In this document: piece after piece, positions 36,290-47,890 of the stretch
Layout: each line of letters starts with the position of its first letter
Position numbering within the stretch: position 1 is the stretch's first letter
NCBI RefSeq assembly: GCF_037893015.1
Contig: NC_133660.1
Coordinates: 158,745,092 to 158,809,091, forward strand
DNA from: Macrotis lagotis
Lineage: Eukaryota > Chordata > Mammalia > Peramelemorphia > Peramelidae
Direction of reading: 5' to 3'
DNA: 64,000 nt
Program-made: the position numbers and the translations under genes
Notes under the pieces: model-generated
Told to the model about the DNA's origin: nothing
The model's input: only the letters and a program-made list of their open reading frames with translations
Databases searched by the model: none

Positions 36290-36630
36290 TTGATCCACCT
36301 AACTTTTATTTGTGGTTCTAAGAAGATGTAGCATGTACAAAAGCCATTTCCAGGTAGACATTTTTGGCAGACAGGTTAAACCAGGTTGAGCTAACCAAAG
36401 GGTTAGGAGGGTTGCAGACTTCCTTGATGGAATGGACTGAAAAAAAATGAATTCCAACTGCCATAAAGGCAGTTGAAACAGATTCTGTGGTTGTTGAGAG
36501 CCTGGTTAGACAGAGGTCATCCACTGCATCTTGAAGCATCATAGGTTGTCTTGACTCTGTCCTGCTGCTGTACTGTGATGACTCTAGAAGAAAGAGTGAG
36601 GCTAATGACTTAGTGCAACTCTGTCTCACT
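36290..36630 (-). repeat. Unnamed marsupial-type interspersed repeat, copy 2 (inverted)
   Basis: The reverse complement starts AAGTGAGACAGAGTTGCACT, then TAGCCTCACTCTTTCTTCTA, GAGTCATCACAGTACAGCAG and GTGGATGACCTCTGTCTAAC, paralleling the copy at 33535-33900 block by block. The two copies face each other about 2.4 kb apart. The 103-codon minus frame here is within the repeat. Confidence 0.6.
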
Positions 36631-37229
36631 TAAGTTCAATTTATGCAGGAATCAGAAGACATCACCCATACCATTTTACCATTTTTACCTATTTCAATGT
36701 CCTATGGCAACAGGCAAGTAACAAAGCAGCAGGTACAGATACACAGGAGCTATAGTCACAACTCTGCTCACAGGTGACCCAGCTCAAAGGGTTGTCTTTT
36801 CACTGGAAACAACAGTAGGATTTGGCAGCTTCTTGGGTTTCTGAGCAGCCTCCTGGTGTGAAGAAGGGGTTAGAAAAGGTTACCTACAAGAAAAACTTTT
36901 TATAGTGAAGGGGGAAGAAGTTAGGGAGAAGTCAATGGATGGTTGCAGAATTGGATTGAAGAGGGAATAAATGCATGTTTCATGGATCTAGAAATCTCTT
37001 ATCCTACATGAAAGTAAGAAGTGATGAGAATAAGAAAGAGGGGTGATAGAAGGAAGACAGATTGAGGGAAGGGATAGTTGGAAACACCACATTTTTGAGG
37101 AGAGATAGGGTGAAAGGTGAAAGAATAATGGGGTAAATAGGATGGATGGAAATGCAGTTAGCAATAGTAACAGGGAGAAAAAACTGAATCAAGTTTCCCT
37201 CCTAAAGGCCTTATTTGTCACACAAATAG
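36631..37229. other. Unassigned noncoding sequence
   Basis: 36660-36860 has higher complexity than its surroundings but matches nothing I know. Confidence 0.4.
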
Positions 37230-38175
37230 AAAATCATGTCAAATTTATAAAATTAGGAACCATTCATGAATTGACAATCAAAATATATGAACAGTTTTCA
37301 GTTGAAGTAATCAAAGCTATCCATAGTCTTACGAAAAAAAATGTTCTAACCCACTATTGATGGGTGAAATGTAAATTAAACAATGCTGAGATTCTTCCTC
37401 ATACACATTTGTTTGGCTTATAGAACAGAAAAGGATGATGGAGAGAATGTGGGACAAATGAAATATTAATGCATTGTAGGTAGAGTTGTGAACTGATCCA
37501 ACCATTTTGTAGAGCAATTTGGAATTATGCCATTGCAGCACACAACCCTAGTACTACCACTACTGGGTCTGTATCCAAAAAAGATTAAAGGAAAGAAAAA
37601 GGATTTAAATAAATAAAAATATTTATAGCAGCTCTTTTTTCTTTATAAAGAATTGGGAATTGAGGGAATTTCCATTAATTAGGAACTGGTTGTACATATT
37701 GTGTTGTGTGATTATGGGGGAATTCTATTCTACTATAAGAAATGTTGAGTAGCATACTTCCAGAAAAACTTGGAAAGACTTTACATGAGCTGATGCAAAG
37801 TGAAATGTACTGTATACAAAATAACAGCAATATTTAAGATGAGCAGTATCTATTTGCAGCAATACATTGGCCCAAGATAATTCTTAAGGATTTATGATGA
37901 AAAGTGTTATCCACCTCCAAAGAAATAACTGATAGTATCTGAATGCATTTTGGAATTTATTTTCTAACTTTTTTTTGGTCTATATTTTCTTTCATAACAT
38001 GACTATTATGGAAATGTTTTGCATAACTACACATGTTTTTGAATTGCTTGCCTTCTCAGTGAAGGAGAGTGAGGAATGAGAGAGGAAGGGAGAGAGAGAA
38101 TTTGGTAATCAAAGTTTTAAAAATAAATGCTAAAATTGATTCTTATATGTAACTGGGGGAAAATAAAAAAAAACA
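37230..38175 (+). mobile_element. Old L1 LINE 3' end, 5'-truncated
   Basis: ORF2 C-terminal coding remains include KIYEQFSVEVIKAIHSL followed by KKNVLTHY (37142-37360 frame), then CATTTGTTTGGCTTATAGAA, ACTGGGTCTGTATCCAAAAA and ATTTATAGCAGCTCTTTTTT. The 3' UTR shows GACTATTATGGAAATGTTTT, GCATAACTACACATG and TAAAAATAAATGCTAAAATT, ending in an A-rich tail at about 38165-38190. Several frame changes; inactive. Confidence 0.86.
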
Positions 38176-38204
38176 AGAACAAAAAAAATTATCTGGTTAA
38201 CCTA

Positions 38205-39325
38205 CCTGGCCTGAGGTAAGTGGGGAATGTGGTCAAAGCACTCAAAAATGTACAAAAACTTTGCCAAAGATGATTCCACTCATAATCAATATATAGAATG
38301 TGTGCACAGTCATAGACAAAACAAAATTCAGTAGACTTGAAAGACAACAGCCAAGACTAACTAGGAGTGATGATGCATGATTTGATTGCTTACAGATGAT
38401 TTTGTACTCAATGCAATCTCTGAAGCTGAGATGCAACAAGGTATTGATTTGCTGCTGCTTGTGCTAATTTAAGCCTTAGAAGGTAATATCAACTAAACAG
38501 GCACTCTATGAGCCACCACCAAATCATCCATACACCATCAGTTACAACAAACAGAGAAGTTTTGAATAATGTGGATAAGTTCACTTACCTTGGCTCTATA
38601 CTTTCCAGGGATGCTCACATTGATAATGAGTTTTACTTATACATTGCCAGTGTTTGAGATTCTCTAAAGAAAAATAAACTGAAGGTCTATAGAGCTGTTG
38701 TGCTGACCTCATTGCTAAATGCCTGTGAAACCTGGACAGTCAACTAGCTCCTTGACAAGAAACTGAAACATTTCCATTTGAATGGTCTTAAGAAGATTCT
38801 GAAGATCACCTGGCAGGAGAAGATATTAGACATTAAATTCAAGAAACGAACTAAACTAAACTGCCAAGCATTAAAATTCAATTGAAGACAAGGCAACTCT
38901 GATGAGCTGGGCATATCAAAAGTGTGTATGACACAAAGACTATTTTATCGAGAACTTACATAGGGAAAATATTCATATGATGATCAAAAAAGTAATACAA
39001 GTTCACTCTCAAGGTCTCTCAAGAACTTTGGAAATGATTATGCTACATGGGAGACAATGGCACAGGACTGTCCACCATGATGTGTTCTCATCATAAAAGG
39101 TTCTGGGTTCTGTGAACAAAGCAGAATTGTAATAACTCAAAAGAAACATGAATGAACAAATTAAGGTAATCCATCCCAAATGTTCACATGCCTAAACTGT
39201 GTCTGGTCTATGATAGAATCTTCCAATCTCTATTGGTCTGATCAATCACAGGCACACTGTCACTGTACTCTACCATTTTGTTTCTCTTTAAGAATGAAGG
39301 CCAACAACAGCACCATATATATTCC
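38205..39325 (+). mobile_element. RTE-clade LINE, 3' half
   Basis: Decayed ORF: CAGATGATTTTGTACTCAAT (the F/Y-A-D-D catalytic block), GAAGCTGAGATGCAACAAGG, GATAAGTTCACTTACCTTGG (DKFTYLGS), GTTGTGCTGACCTCATTGCT (VVLTSLLNACETW), ATTTCCATTTGAATGGTCTT (HFHLNGL), TGATGAGCTGGGCATATCAA (WAGHI) and, near 39195, a decayed C-X2-C...H zinc-finger-like end. The 3' end AGAATGAAGGCCAACAACAG resembles the tail of the SINE at 61732-62035. RTE elements encode endonuclease and reverse transcriptase; here only part of the RT and C-terminus survive, with multiple stops. Confidence 0.85.
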
Positions 39326-41384
39326 AGAATTTAATCTATAACATTCTGATACCCCTGAAGAAAAACTCCACAAGATGGTGAAAATATTTAATTTGTTTTT
39401 TGGTTGAGCCATATATTTTGATATTATGCATGAACAGTAAGAGATTATTAAGGAGTGGAGGAGTTTAAAGTACAAACTTCTCTTTCACTTAGAAGCAATA
39501 CTCAACTCAAAGCAGAGCTGATAATGCATTTAACTAAATAGAAACATAATACACTTAAGCAGTTTCCCTAAAAGATACCACAGTTTACAACAATTGTTAG
39601 TAAGAATTTTAGTGAATATTTTCCGTTGTAAACATAAGCACTAGAATTCTCAGTACAATTTGATTTATTTTACATATTTCTATCACGTGAGTGAGTATTG
39701 AGTGCAGAATTGAACAAAAGGTTTTATGATGATCAACAAATCATTAAAATGTTATTGCACTTCTAGGTAGCATGTTTAATAATTACCATGGTCCTAATGA
39801 GTTTCCCTTTACACCTTAGTACTTCTTGTCACACCCTTTTTGCTCCTGTGTTAGTGATAAAATTGGAATACCTTGTATAAAGCATATAATACATAATTAG
39901 CTTACATTTGGAGGAGTTCTGGTCTCTGCTTTTGGTAAAACATACATGATACGCTCTATGAGTTCAGATTTCATTCTGAGAGGAAGCTGTTAATGTGCTT
40001 CACTAGTAATTCTTGTGCTACTATGAAACTTTTAAGCCAATAATTATAGATTTTTATCTGGCTCTGACATTTTCAGGTTTTTCAGAGAAGCTACAATTTC
40101 AGGCACCTTTTGTCACATAACTGTTCTGTTTTACATTGTATTCATAGTACAGAGCTCTGTATTTGTCCTAAATCTTATTTTTATCACATTGGACTTATTA
40201 TTGCTTCAGTCTTTTAGGTGATTACATACTCCTTCACTAAGTTTTTCATGTTTCTCTGGTTTGCTTGCTATTCAGACCTTTATAGAGAAACTTTAGATTG
40301 ATGATAAATTCTTTGTTTTTTTTATCTGATTCCTTGCACGATTGTATATTTTTGACTTTTGCTTTTAAGGGGTTATAGAATATTAAAAATATTTCCTTTC
40401 CCATCTCCCACATAGATTCCATTCTATGCTTTTCCTTTTTGTTGTCTTTAAATGATATGGCATTCAATTTATATACATATGTATATCTATATTTCTAAAT
40501 ATATATTTATATATGTACATATACTATCATGCAAATTAGCTAGCTGTTGATATAATCTAATATTTTATATAAGTCTTCAATTTTATAAAATTGTTTTTGC
40601 CATTGAAATATTTGATGACAAAATTTAAGAATATTACGAGATTGTTCAACCTTTTTTTTCCAGAGTTTTTGCTATGTTAAGTGTGGATTTTTTTTTTTTG
40701 CATTTTCTTTCAATGTTATGGGACAATGGGTCCAACAAATAACTACTTATTTTTGACTCTTTTTTTAATAAGAAGTTTGGTAGTTGGAGTCATATGTCAA
40801 ACTCAAAACCATTTGAAATTTCTGATCTAAGCATGTCTATCTTCAGAATTATTTGCGAAAATTCATACTGGCTTTTGACATCTTTTTAACATGTAAAATA
40901 GAATTTCAGGAATTCATATCAGTTGAAGATTGTCAATGATCTCAGGCTTTTTAACTTTTTCTTCAGAATTCTTTTTAACTCCACATTTTCAGTTCTTAAT
41001 TTTAATATGTGCTTAGGGCTGAATTCATTTATCATGGTTTACCTGCATTATTATGCAATATAAAATTATGAAACTTGAAACTGAGGATACTATAACCAAG
41101 GAAATGGAAAACCCTTGTTTATGGCTGATAAGATCAAGTCCCAGTTCTGTGGTGAATGGGTTCTAAAACAAAATAAAATAAGTCTTTTCATATATTGATT
41201 TTAAATGTATTCAAGGTTTGTATAACTTAGTCTTTTATTTTATTTACTCTAAAGGATTTCCAAGAGATATGGGGCATTGATCTTTTCACCAATTTATTTT
41301 TCATTTTTAACACTTTTCCCTTACTTTAAATTTGGTGTACCAAATTCTTTCCCTCTCACCAATCCCTGCACTGCCGAAAATTTT
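39326..41384. other. Unassigned AT-rich noncoding sequence
   Basis: No gene or named repeat recognised. A TATATG-rich patch occurs at about 40465-40530. Parts near 40200-41300 may be L1 antisense too decayed to place. Confidence 0.4.
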
Positions 41385-41715
41385 AGTATATCTCATTATT
41401 GTCATTGTCTTGATTAAAATTATTGATTGTTTCTATGATTTCTTATAAAACCCATTCATTATTAAAATTAGATTATTTAGTTTCCAATTAATTTTTAGTC
41501 TGTCTTTCCATGGCTCTTTATTACACATATTTTTTTTTTTTGCATCGTGATCTGAAAAAAATAACTTTAATGTTTTGTCTTTCTTAATTTGATTGTGAGG
41601 GTTTTATGACCTATACTTGGTCAATTGTTTGTATGTGTGCCATGTACGACTGAGAAAAATGGTATACTCTTTTCTATCCCCATTCGATTTTCTCCAGAGG
41701 TCTCTCATATCTTAA
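41385..41715 (-). mobile_element. L1 LINE ORF2 fragment
   Basis: The plus strand gives TAGATTATTTAGTTTCCAAT, TTTTTAGTCTGTCTTTCCAT, GGCTCTTTATTACACATA, GCATCGTGATCTGAAAAAAA, TACTTGGTCAATTGTTTGTA and CGATTTTCTCCAGAGGTCTC. This is the reverse of the endonuclease-to-RT linker of marsupial L1 ORF2. Both ends are missing. Confidence 0.75.
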
Positions 41716-41889
41716 CAAGTCTTACTACAGACATTCAAAACTGCCCCAAGAATCATAAAGTATAATAATGTTCTTGTTTAATGTCCCCTAATTTTTGATC
41801 CTCTCCTCATATTAAGACAAAGCTTATTTTTTAAAATTAAATACATTTTAATATTGTTATTAATTCACTGACATAGAAAAATAATTTCC

Positions 41890-43330
41890 TTATAGCATTG
41901 CATCTTCATACTATTACCTTTCCCAACCTTAAAAACCTTTATTTGATGCAGCTATCCCTATTATCTCCCTATATTTTTCTTTTTTAATTAATTAGACTTC
42001 TTGTAAAAGTTGTCTGTATTAGTAACTTACACTGTTAAACCCTATATATTTTGGCTTATGACTTTATCATTCACCTAAAACTATTATCTCCAAAGTTAAT
42101 AATGATCTAATTACCTTTAATGAAAATTTATCCTATAGTTCTCTGTAATCTTTGACACCATTGCCTACTATGTCATAGATGTTCTATACTCTAGGTTTTC
42201 ATAACTTTGTTTTCTCCTGGTTCTTCTTTAACCTGAGGCTTTTTCTCAGCCCCCTTTGTTGTACCTAATCCAGGCTATACCTTGTTTTTCAGGGCTCCAT
42301 CCTAACTTTCTATATCTCTATTCTAATACACTTTATATTTTCATTTAGCTCCTATGAGTTCAACTGTCATTTTTTAGCAGATACTTCTCATCTTATATGA
42401 CCCCATAATCTCTCTCCTGAGGATCACCTCTTGGATGTCTTTTTTAGAAAGACTTATTTATTTTGAGTTTTACAAATTTTCCCCCATTCTTGCTTCCTTC
42501 CCCCACCCCCTACAGAAGGCATTCTGTTAGTCTTTACATTGTTTTCATGGTATGCATTGATCTAAGTTGAATGTGATAAGAGAGAAAAATCATATCCTTT
42601 AGGAAGGAAAAGAAAATACAAGAGATAGCAAAATTACATAATAAGATAATTTTTTTTCTAAATTGGAGGTAATTGTCTTTGGTCTTTGTTCAAACTCCAC
42701 AGTTCTTTATCTGGATACAGACAGTATTCTCCATAGCAGATAGCCCAAAATTGTCCCTGATTGTTGCACTGATGGAATGATCAAGTCCATCAAGGTTGAT
42801 CATCATCCCCATGTTGCTGTTAGGGTGAACAATGATTTTCTGGTTCTGTTCATCTTGCTCAGCATCAGTTCATGAAAATTCTTCCAGGCTTCCCTGAATT
42901 CCTATCTCTCTGGTTTCTAATATAACAATATTGTTCCATGACATGCATATACCACAGTTTGCTAAGACATTCCCCAGTTGAAGGACATTCACTTAATTTT
43001 CTTGGATGTCTTTTAAGGACATCACAGTCAATGTGACTAAAACGTATTTCCTTAACCTCCCAAAACAGCAACAATAATGATAATAATAAAACCTTTTCTC
43101 CTCAAAAATGGCTTCTTCCTTGTAAGGACACTTTAATCCCTCTAGTCATTCAAATACTTATATTCAGTAACATCTGTAATTCACATCAGTTCACAATTAT
43201 AATTTCCCATCAAATATTATTTTTAGCATTAATGCTAAATTAATTTTCTTATGTAGAGAACTAATTATGTCAGCCATTTATTCAGTAACTTTCACTAGCT
43301 TCCTACAACCTCCGAGATAAAAGAAAAGCG
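41890..43330 (+). repeat. L2-clade LINE (RT region), split by an L1 insertion
   Basis: Blocks in L2 ORF2 order: CTCCAAAGTTAATAATGATC, CTCTGTAATCTTTGACACCA (decayed F-D-T), TTTTCTCCTGGTTCTTCTTT, TTTCAGGGCTCCATCCTAAC, TATGAGTTCAACTGTCATTT, TCTCTCTCCTGAGGATCACC and TCTTGGATG. It then resumes after the L1 at 43015 with AAGGACATCACAGTCAATGT and GACTAAAACG. Many frame breaks; ancient. Confidence 0.75.
42444..43000 (-). mobile_element. Younger L1 LINE 3' end with perfect target duplication
   Basis: A 5'-truncated L1 of about 557 bases: plus strand TTTTGAGTTTTACAAATTTT (3' UTR), GGATACAGACAGTATTCTCC, CATGTTGCTGTTAGGGTGAA, CAGCATCAGTTCATGAAAAT and ATTCCCCAGTTGAAGGACAT. It is flanked by a perfect 14-bp repeat CTTGGATGTCTTTT (42430-42443 and 43001-43014); the nick context is TTTT/AA. 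It uses the same 3' UTR subtype as the L1 at the window's right edge and splits the L2 copy at this point. Confidence 0.95.
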
Positions 43331-43355
43331 TGTGACATGTGACAAACACAGAGAG

Positions 43356-43359
<4 letters not shown>

Positions 43360-43407
<48 letters not shown>
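43360..43407. repeat. (CT)n microsatellite
   Basis: About 24 uninterrupted CT units. Confidence 0.98.
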
Positions 43408-43413
<6 letters not shown>

Positions 43414-44329
43414 ATCATGATTCAAGATTCTTGCTAGTCTTCCTTAACTCTTTTGGTATGGGAGCATGGTATGTTGAAAAAATGCACATTTTCTGCTAGT
43501 TTTATTTGTTATCTAGTTGTATTAAACTCATTTACAGGGTAATTAGGAAGAAACTAATATAATTAGCAACTATAATTGATCCCTTGTGAAATTTGTCCAA
43601 ATTTGTCCAAATTTGGAACAAAATATTCAGTACTGGGATGAAAAGAAAAAAAATATTCAGCACCAGAAGAATTAATAGTCTCATACATCACTTGGGATGA
43701 TAGACATCTACTTGATAGCCAGTGCAGGTTTGGAGAAGGTCAAAGATTGATTGATATGCTGTTTGTTGTCTGACAATTCCCAAAGACATACTAAGAGCAG
43801 AACAGAGATCTGTACACATAATTTGTTGATTTGAATAAAGCTTTTGATACTGTCAGTTGTAAGGGTTTGTGTAAAGATCATGGCAAAATTTGATTGCCCA
43901 GAGAAGTTCATCAATATTGTACACTAGGTTTATGACAATATTTTCATAGTTTCCATATAATGATCAATGCTTTTCCCTTTTCTCAGGCACCAATGAACAA
44001 GGCTATGTGATTACTCCTATATTTTTAGCATGATTTTCCTGCAATATAGTCAAATACCTTCAAAAGGAGAAAAGTGGCATTAAGGTCAGTAACTGCAATG
44101 ATGGTCAATTATTTAACTTGAAAAGGCTTACAATCCAAGACAAAAGTAGAGGGAGAGCTGGGCATAACTTTTAGTTCAAGAATGATTGTCTATTCTATGT
44201 AAGCTCTCAGGTTGAGATGCATTATAATTTGGATTGATTCCTTTTTTTGTCATTAACACCAAGAAAATAGAGGTTCTCCACCAACCAGTATCACACCATC
44301 CACATGCTTAACCTTTGGTTATATCAAAA

Positions 44330-46535
44330 AAAGCCAAGGTGGAAGAATAGCCAGAAAGTCACCTGAGTTCTCATCATATTCCCTCAAAAACATTAATTAA
44401 ATTCTTGGATGATAGAATCCACAAAAAATACAGAGCAGAGCAATTTTCAAGCTTAACTTTTCTTGGAAGAACTTCAGGAAAGGTCTATCTCACTCTGGTG
44501 TAGGATGAGCATGCCCCAGTAAAAGGTCAAGTATGAGGAAGTGAGAAGAAGGCTCCCACCTGCAGCAAAGATCAGCAATCAAGACCCCTCTGTCGTGGAT
44601 CAGAAGACCAGTGACCATAAGTTTAATACAATTTTTACACAAAATCAGATCTAAACAATTAGAAAACTGTCAATTGATCATGAGGAGGATGACATAATTT
44701 AATAAAAATGACAATTTTGCCTTAATTTATTATTTAGTATCATGCCAAAAAGCTACTCCAAAATTATTCCATAGATGTAGAAAAATAGTTACAAAATTTA
44801 TCTGAAGGAACAAAAGGAACAAAATCAAGGGAATTAATGATAAAAAAGGTAACTCAGCTGTACCAGATCTAAAATTATATTATAAAACAGCAGTATTCAG
44901 AACTGTTTGATACTGCCTGAGAAATAAAGTGATGGATCAATGGAAAAGATAAAAAAGAAACAGTAGAAAACGACTATGTGAGTATCCTGTTTGATAAATC
45001 TAAATACTTCAGTTTCTGGGCTAAAAACCATTTGACAAAATTGCTGGGAATATTGAAAAATAGAAATGCAGAAATTAGGCATAGACCAACATCTTATACC
45101 CTAACCCAAGATAAAGTCTATATGAGTACTTGTGTTAAACATAAAGTGTGATAACATAGCCAATTAGAACAAAGGATAGTTTTTTTTCTCTCAGATCCAT
45201 GGAGAGTAGAAAACTTTTGATTAAATAATATTTCAAGAACATTATAAAATTCAAAATGGATAATTTTGATTACACTGAATTTAAAAAATATTTGCACAAA
45301 TAAAATCAATGCAACAAACATTAGAAGGAATGAAGAAAGATGGAAACTAATTATAACTAGAGTTTCTGATAAAGGATTAATTTCTAAACTATATAGAGAA
45401 CTGAGTCAAATTTATTAATATAATTCTGCAATTGATAAATGGTCTAAAGATAAGGACATTCTTTAGATGAAGGAATTAAAACTTTTTAGTTTTATGAAAA
45501 AAAGCTCTTAATCACTATTGATTAGAGAAATGCAAATTAAAACAACTCTGAGGTATTACCTCAGATTGGCCAATATGACTAAAAAGAAAAATGGTCAAGA
45601 TTGAAGGGGATATGGGAAAATTGGTACACTAATGCATTGTTGGTGGAGTTGATTCAATAATTCTGGAGAACACTTTGAAGATATGTTCGAAGAGCTCTAA
45701 AACTGCATGCTCTTTTTTTTAGGTTTTTGCAAGGCAAATGCAGTTAAGTGGCTTGCCCAAGGCCACACAACTAGGTAATTATTGTTTGAGGCCATATTTG
45801 AACTCAGGCACTCCTGACTCCAGGGATGGTGCTCTATCCACTGCACCACCTAGGCAACCCCTGCATACTCTTTGTTCCAACAATACCAATTCTAGGTCTG
45901 TAACCCTGTGAGATCAAAAAAAGGGAAAAGTATATGTACAGAAAATATAGCTGCTTTTTTGTAGTGGCAAAGAATTGGAAATTGAGGGGATGTCCAGAAA
46001 TCATAAATGGTTGAAGAAATTATGGTATATGAATTTGATGTCATACTGTTTTTTTTTGTAAGAAATTATTAGGCAGATTTCAGAAAAACCTGGAAAAACT
46101 TTGATGAACTGATGCTTAGTTAACTGAACAGAACCATGAGAAGAACATTAGCAACATTGTGTGATGATCAACTATGATAAAGTTAAACTCTTCTCAACAA
46201 TGACCAATGAAAATTCCAAAAAACTTGTAATATAAAATGTGATTTGTATCCAGAAAAAGAACTATGGAGTCTTAAAGCAGACCAAAGCATACTATTTTCA
46301 ATTTTTTAAAACTTGTCTTTTTATTTTTTCTTTCTCATGGTGCTTTTTTCCTCTTTTGTTCTGAGTCTTCTTTTACAATATGAATAATATGGAAATAGGT
46401 TTAATATGATTGTACATGTATCTACATCATTTAACTTGCTCTCTTGGGAATGGGGTAAGGAATGAAATGGAATGAAAAATCTTACAGAAAATGAATGTTG
46501 AAAATTATCTTTACATGTAACTAGAAATAAAAGGG
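44330..46535 (+). mobile_element. L1 LINE with 5' UTR joined to ORF2 C-terminus
   Basis: Begins AAGCCAAGGTGGAAGAATAG, like the 5' end of marsupial L1. It continues through 5' UTR blocks (TAATTAAATTCTTGGATGAT, GGAAAGGTCTATCTCACTCT) to about 44600. It then enters ORF2 (GCAGTATTCAGAACTGTTTG, matching K-A-V-x-K-T) and runs to the C-terminus and 3' UTR, ending in an A-rich tail. ORF1 and the ORF2 endonuclease and reverse transcriptase are missing. A minus-strand SINE lies at 45716-45860. Frames at 44897-45082 and 45118-45321 (minus) are antisense artefacts. Confidence 0.8.
45716..45860 (-). mobile_element. WSINE1-like SINE with target duplication, inside the L1
   Basis: Plus strand: TTTTTAGGTTTTTGCAAGGC, GTTAAGTGGCTTGCCCAAGG, GAACTCAGGCACTCCTGACT, ATCCACTGCACCACCTAGGC. 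Direct repeats CTGCATGCTCTTT (45703-45715) and CTGCATACTCTTT (45861-45873) differ at one position. Third layer of a nest: SINE in L1 in RTE. Confidence 0.93.
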
Positions 46536-47264
46536 GGGAAAAACTACCATAAACTGATGACAGGAATGTGCATAGAACCAGAAATGTAAAAAAAAAGACT
46601 GGAAAAAATAAAAGAAAAAATTATGAATGCTTTGTTCACTTATTTTGTCATTCACTTTCAGGGATGTCCAAATAGATCAGGAAGATGATACATGTATTTT
46701 CAGAGTCAAAAAATGTTCAGGAAGCTCCAAAGAAATGTGTGATAGAAAAGAGGCATTAAGAAGTCTAACAAACTCCAGAATCACTGTGCTGATCTCATTG
46801 TTTAATGCCTGTGAAACCTAAATATCTGAGTCATGCCAGGAAAATGAATTACTTCCATTTGAATTGTCTTAGGAGAATTCTGAATTAACAGAAGGCAAAC
46901 ATTCATTTGGAGGTCATAATAAATGATACAAGGACACCATAAAGATATTCTCTGAAGAACTTTGGATTTGATTGTGTGATATAGGAGACACTGGCAGAGG
47001 ACTACCCAGTATGACATGCCTTCTTCAAAGATGTGCTATGCTTTATGAGTGAAGCAAAATTGCAGTACCTCAAAAGAAACATGAGATCCAAAAATTTGCA
47101 GACTTCTACATTCCAAATGACCAAATGAATGATTTGTGCCCAACTTGTGGTAGAACTTTCCAAACTCATTTTAGTCTAATCAGTCACAGTCAGACACTGT
47201 TCCTTGACCCTGATATAGAGATGCCATTTTGTTCCTCTTCGATCAGGAAGAACAGCAATCTTTA

Positions 47265-47890
47265 CCTCCTGGATGAAATGCAAAATCCTCTGTTTTAAAA
47301 TGTTTCTCTGCCTGGCCACCTCCTATAAGATTTTACATTTTAGTCCCCTTTCTCCACACATTCTTTGATCTAGATACACTTGTCTGCTCATTGTTCCTAT
47401 TACAGAGCACTCCTCCTGAATCTGTCCTGGGATGTTCCCATGTATGGAATGCTCTCCCTCTTATGTCTTTGCCTTCCAGCTTCCTTTAGGATACAACTCA
47501 GAATTCATTTTCTGCAGGAAACTTTCCCAGTCCTTCATTCTTCCTCATCTCACATGGAGACTTCACTTTAAGATTGTTTGTTTGTTTGTTTTTTTATGCA
47601 TGTTTGACTCTCTGTGACCTTTTGGGGGGTTTTCTCAACAGAGACACTGGGATGAATTATAGATGAAGAATCTGAGAAAGACTGGTTTAAGTGACTTGTT
47701 CAGGACCACACGGCTAGTATGTATAGAAGGTAAGATTTTTAACTCAGGTCTACTGACTCCAGGTCTGTGCCCTCCTAGCTGCCCTCAATTTGAGTACAGG
47801 GAATGCATTTTTGCCTCTATTCAGTACTTTAAAAATATGTAATACATGGTAAGATCATAATAAATTCTTATTGACTGATTGTATGATGAT
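47265..47890 (+). repeat. L2-clade LINE 3' end, split by a MAR1 SINE
   Basis: ATGAAATGCAAAATCCTCTG, TAGTCCCCTTTCTCCACACA, TGTATGGAATGCTCTCCCTC, TCTGCAGGAAACTTTCCCAG up to about 47575. After the SINE, GTACAGGGAATGCATTTTTG and CATAATAAATTCTTATTGAC form the canonical L2 3' end at 47786-47890. Confidence 0.8.
47578..47785 (-). mobile_element. MAR1-type CORE-SINE inside the L2
   Basis: The plus strand reads GTTTGACTCTCTGTGACCTT, TTGGGGGGTTTTCTCAACAG (BovB-like tail, reversed), AGTGACTTGTTCAGGACCAC, CTCAGGTCTACTGACTCCAG and CTCCTAGCTGCCC. It splits the L2 3' end. Confidence 0.82.

Larger units (their letters stand above)
43655..47260 (+). mobile_element. RTE-clade LINE split by an L1 (and a SINE inside that)
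   Basis: Left part 43655-44329: SQCRFGEGQ-type RT motif 1 remains near 43720, then TTTGATACTGTCAG (F-D-T-V), AAATTTGATTGCCCAGAGAA, ATTGTACACTAGGTTTATGA, ACAATCCAAGACAAAAGTAG (AKTK) and AGAGGTTCTCCACCAACCAG (EVLHQP). Right part about 46620-47260: RDVQID near 46663, CTGATCTCATTGTTTAATGC, CTTCCATTTGAATTGTCTTA, then CCCAACTTGTGGTAGAACTT (C-X2-C) with ATCAGTCACAGTC (H-X-H). Only a few codons are missing between the two parts, so the L1 at 44330-46535 inserted here. Confidence 0.84.
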
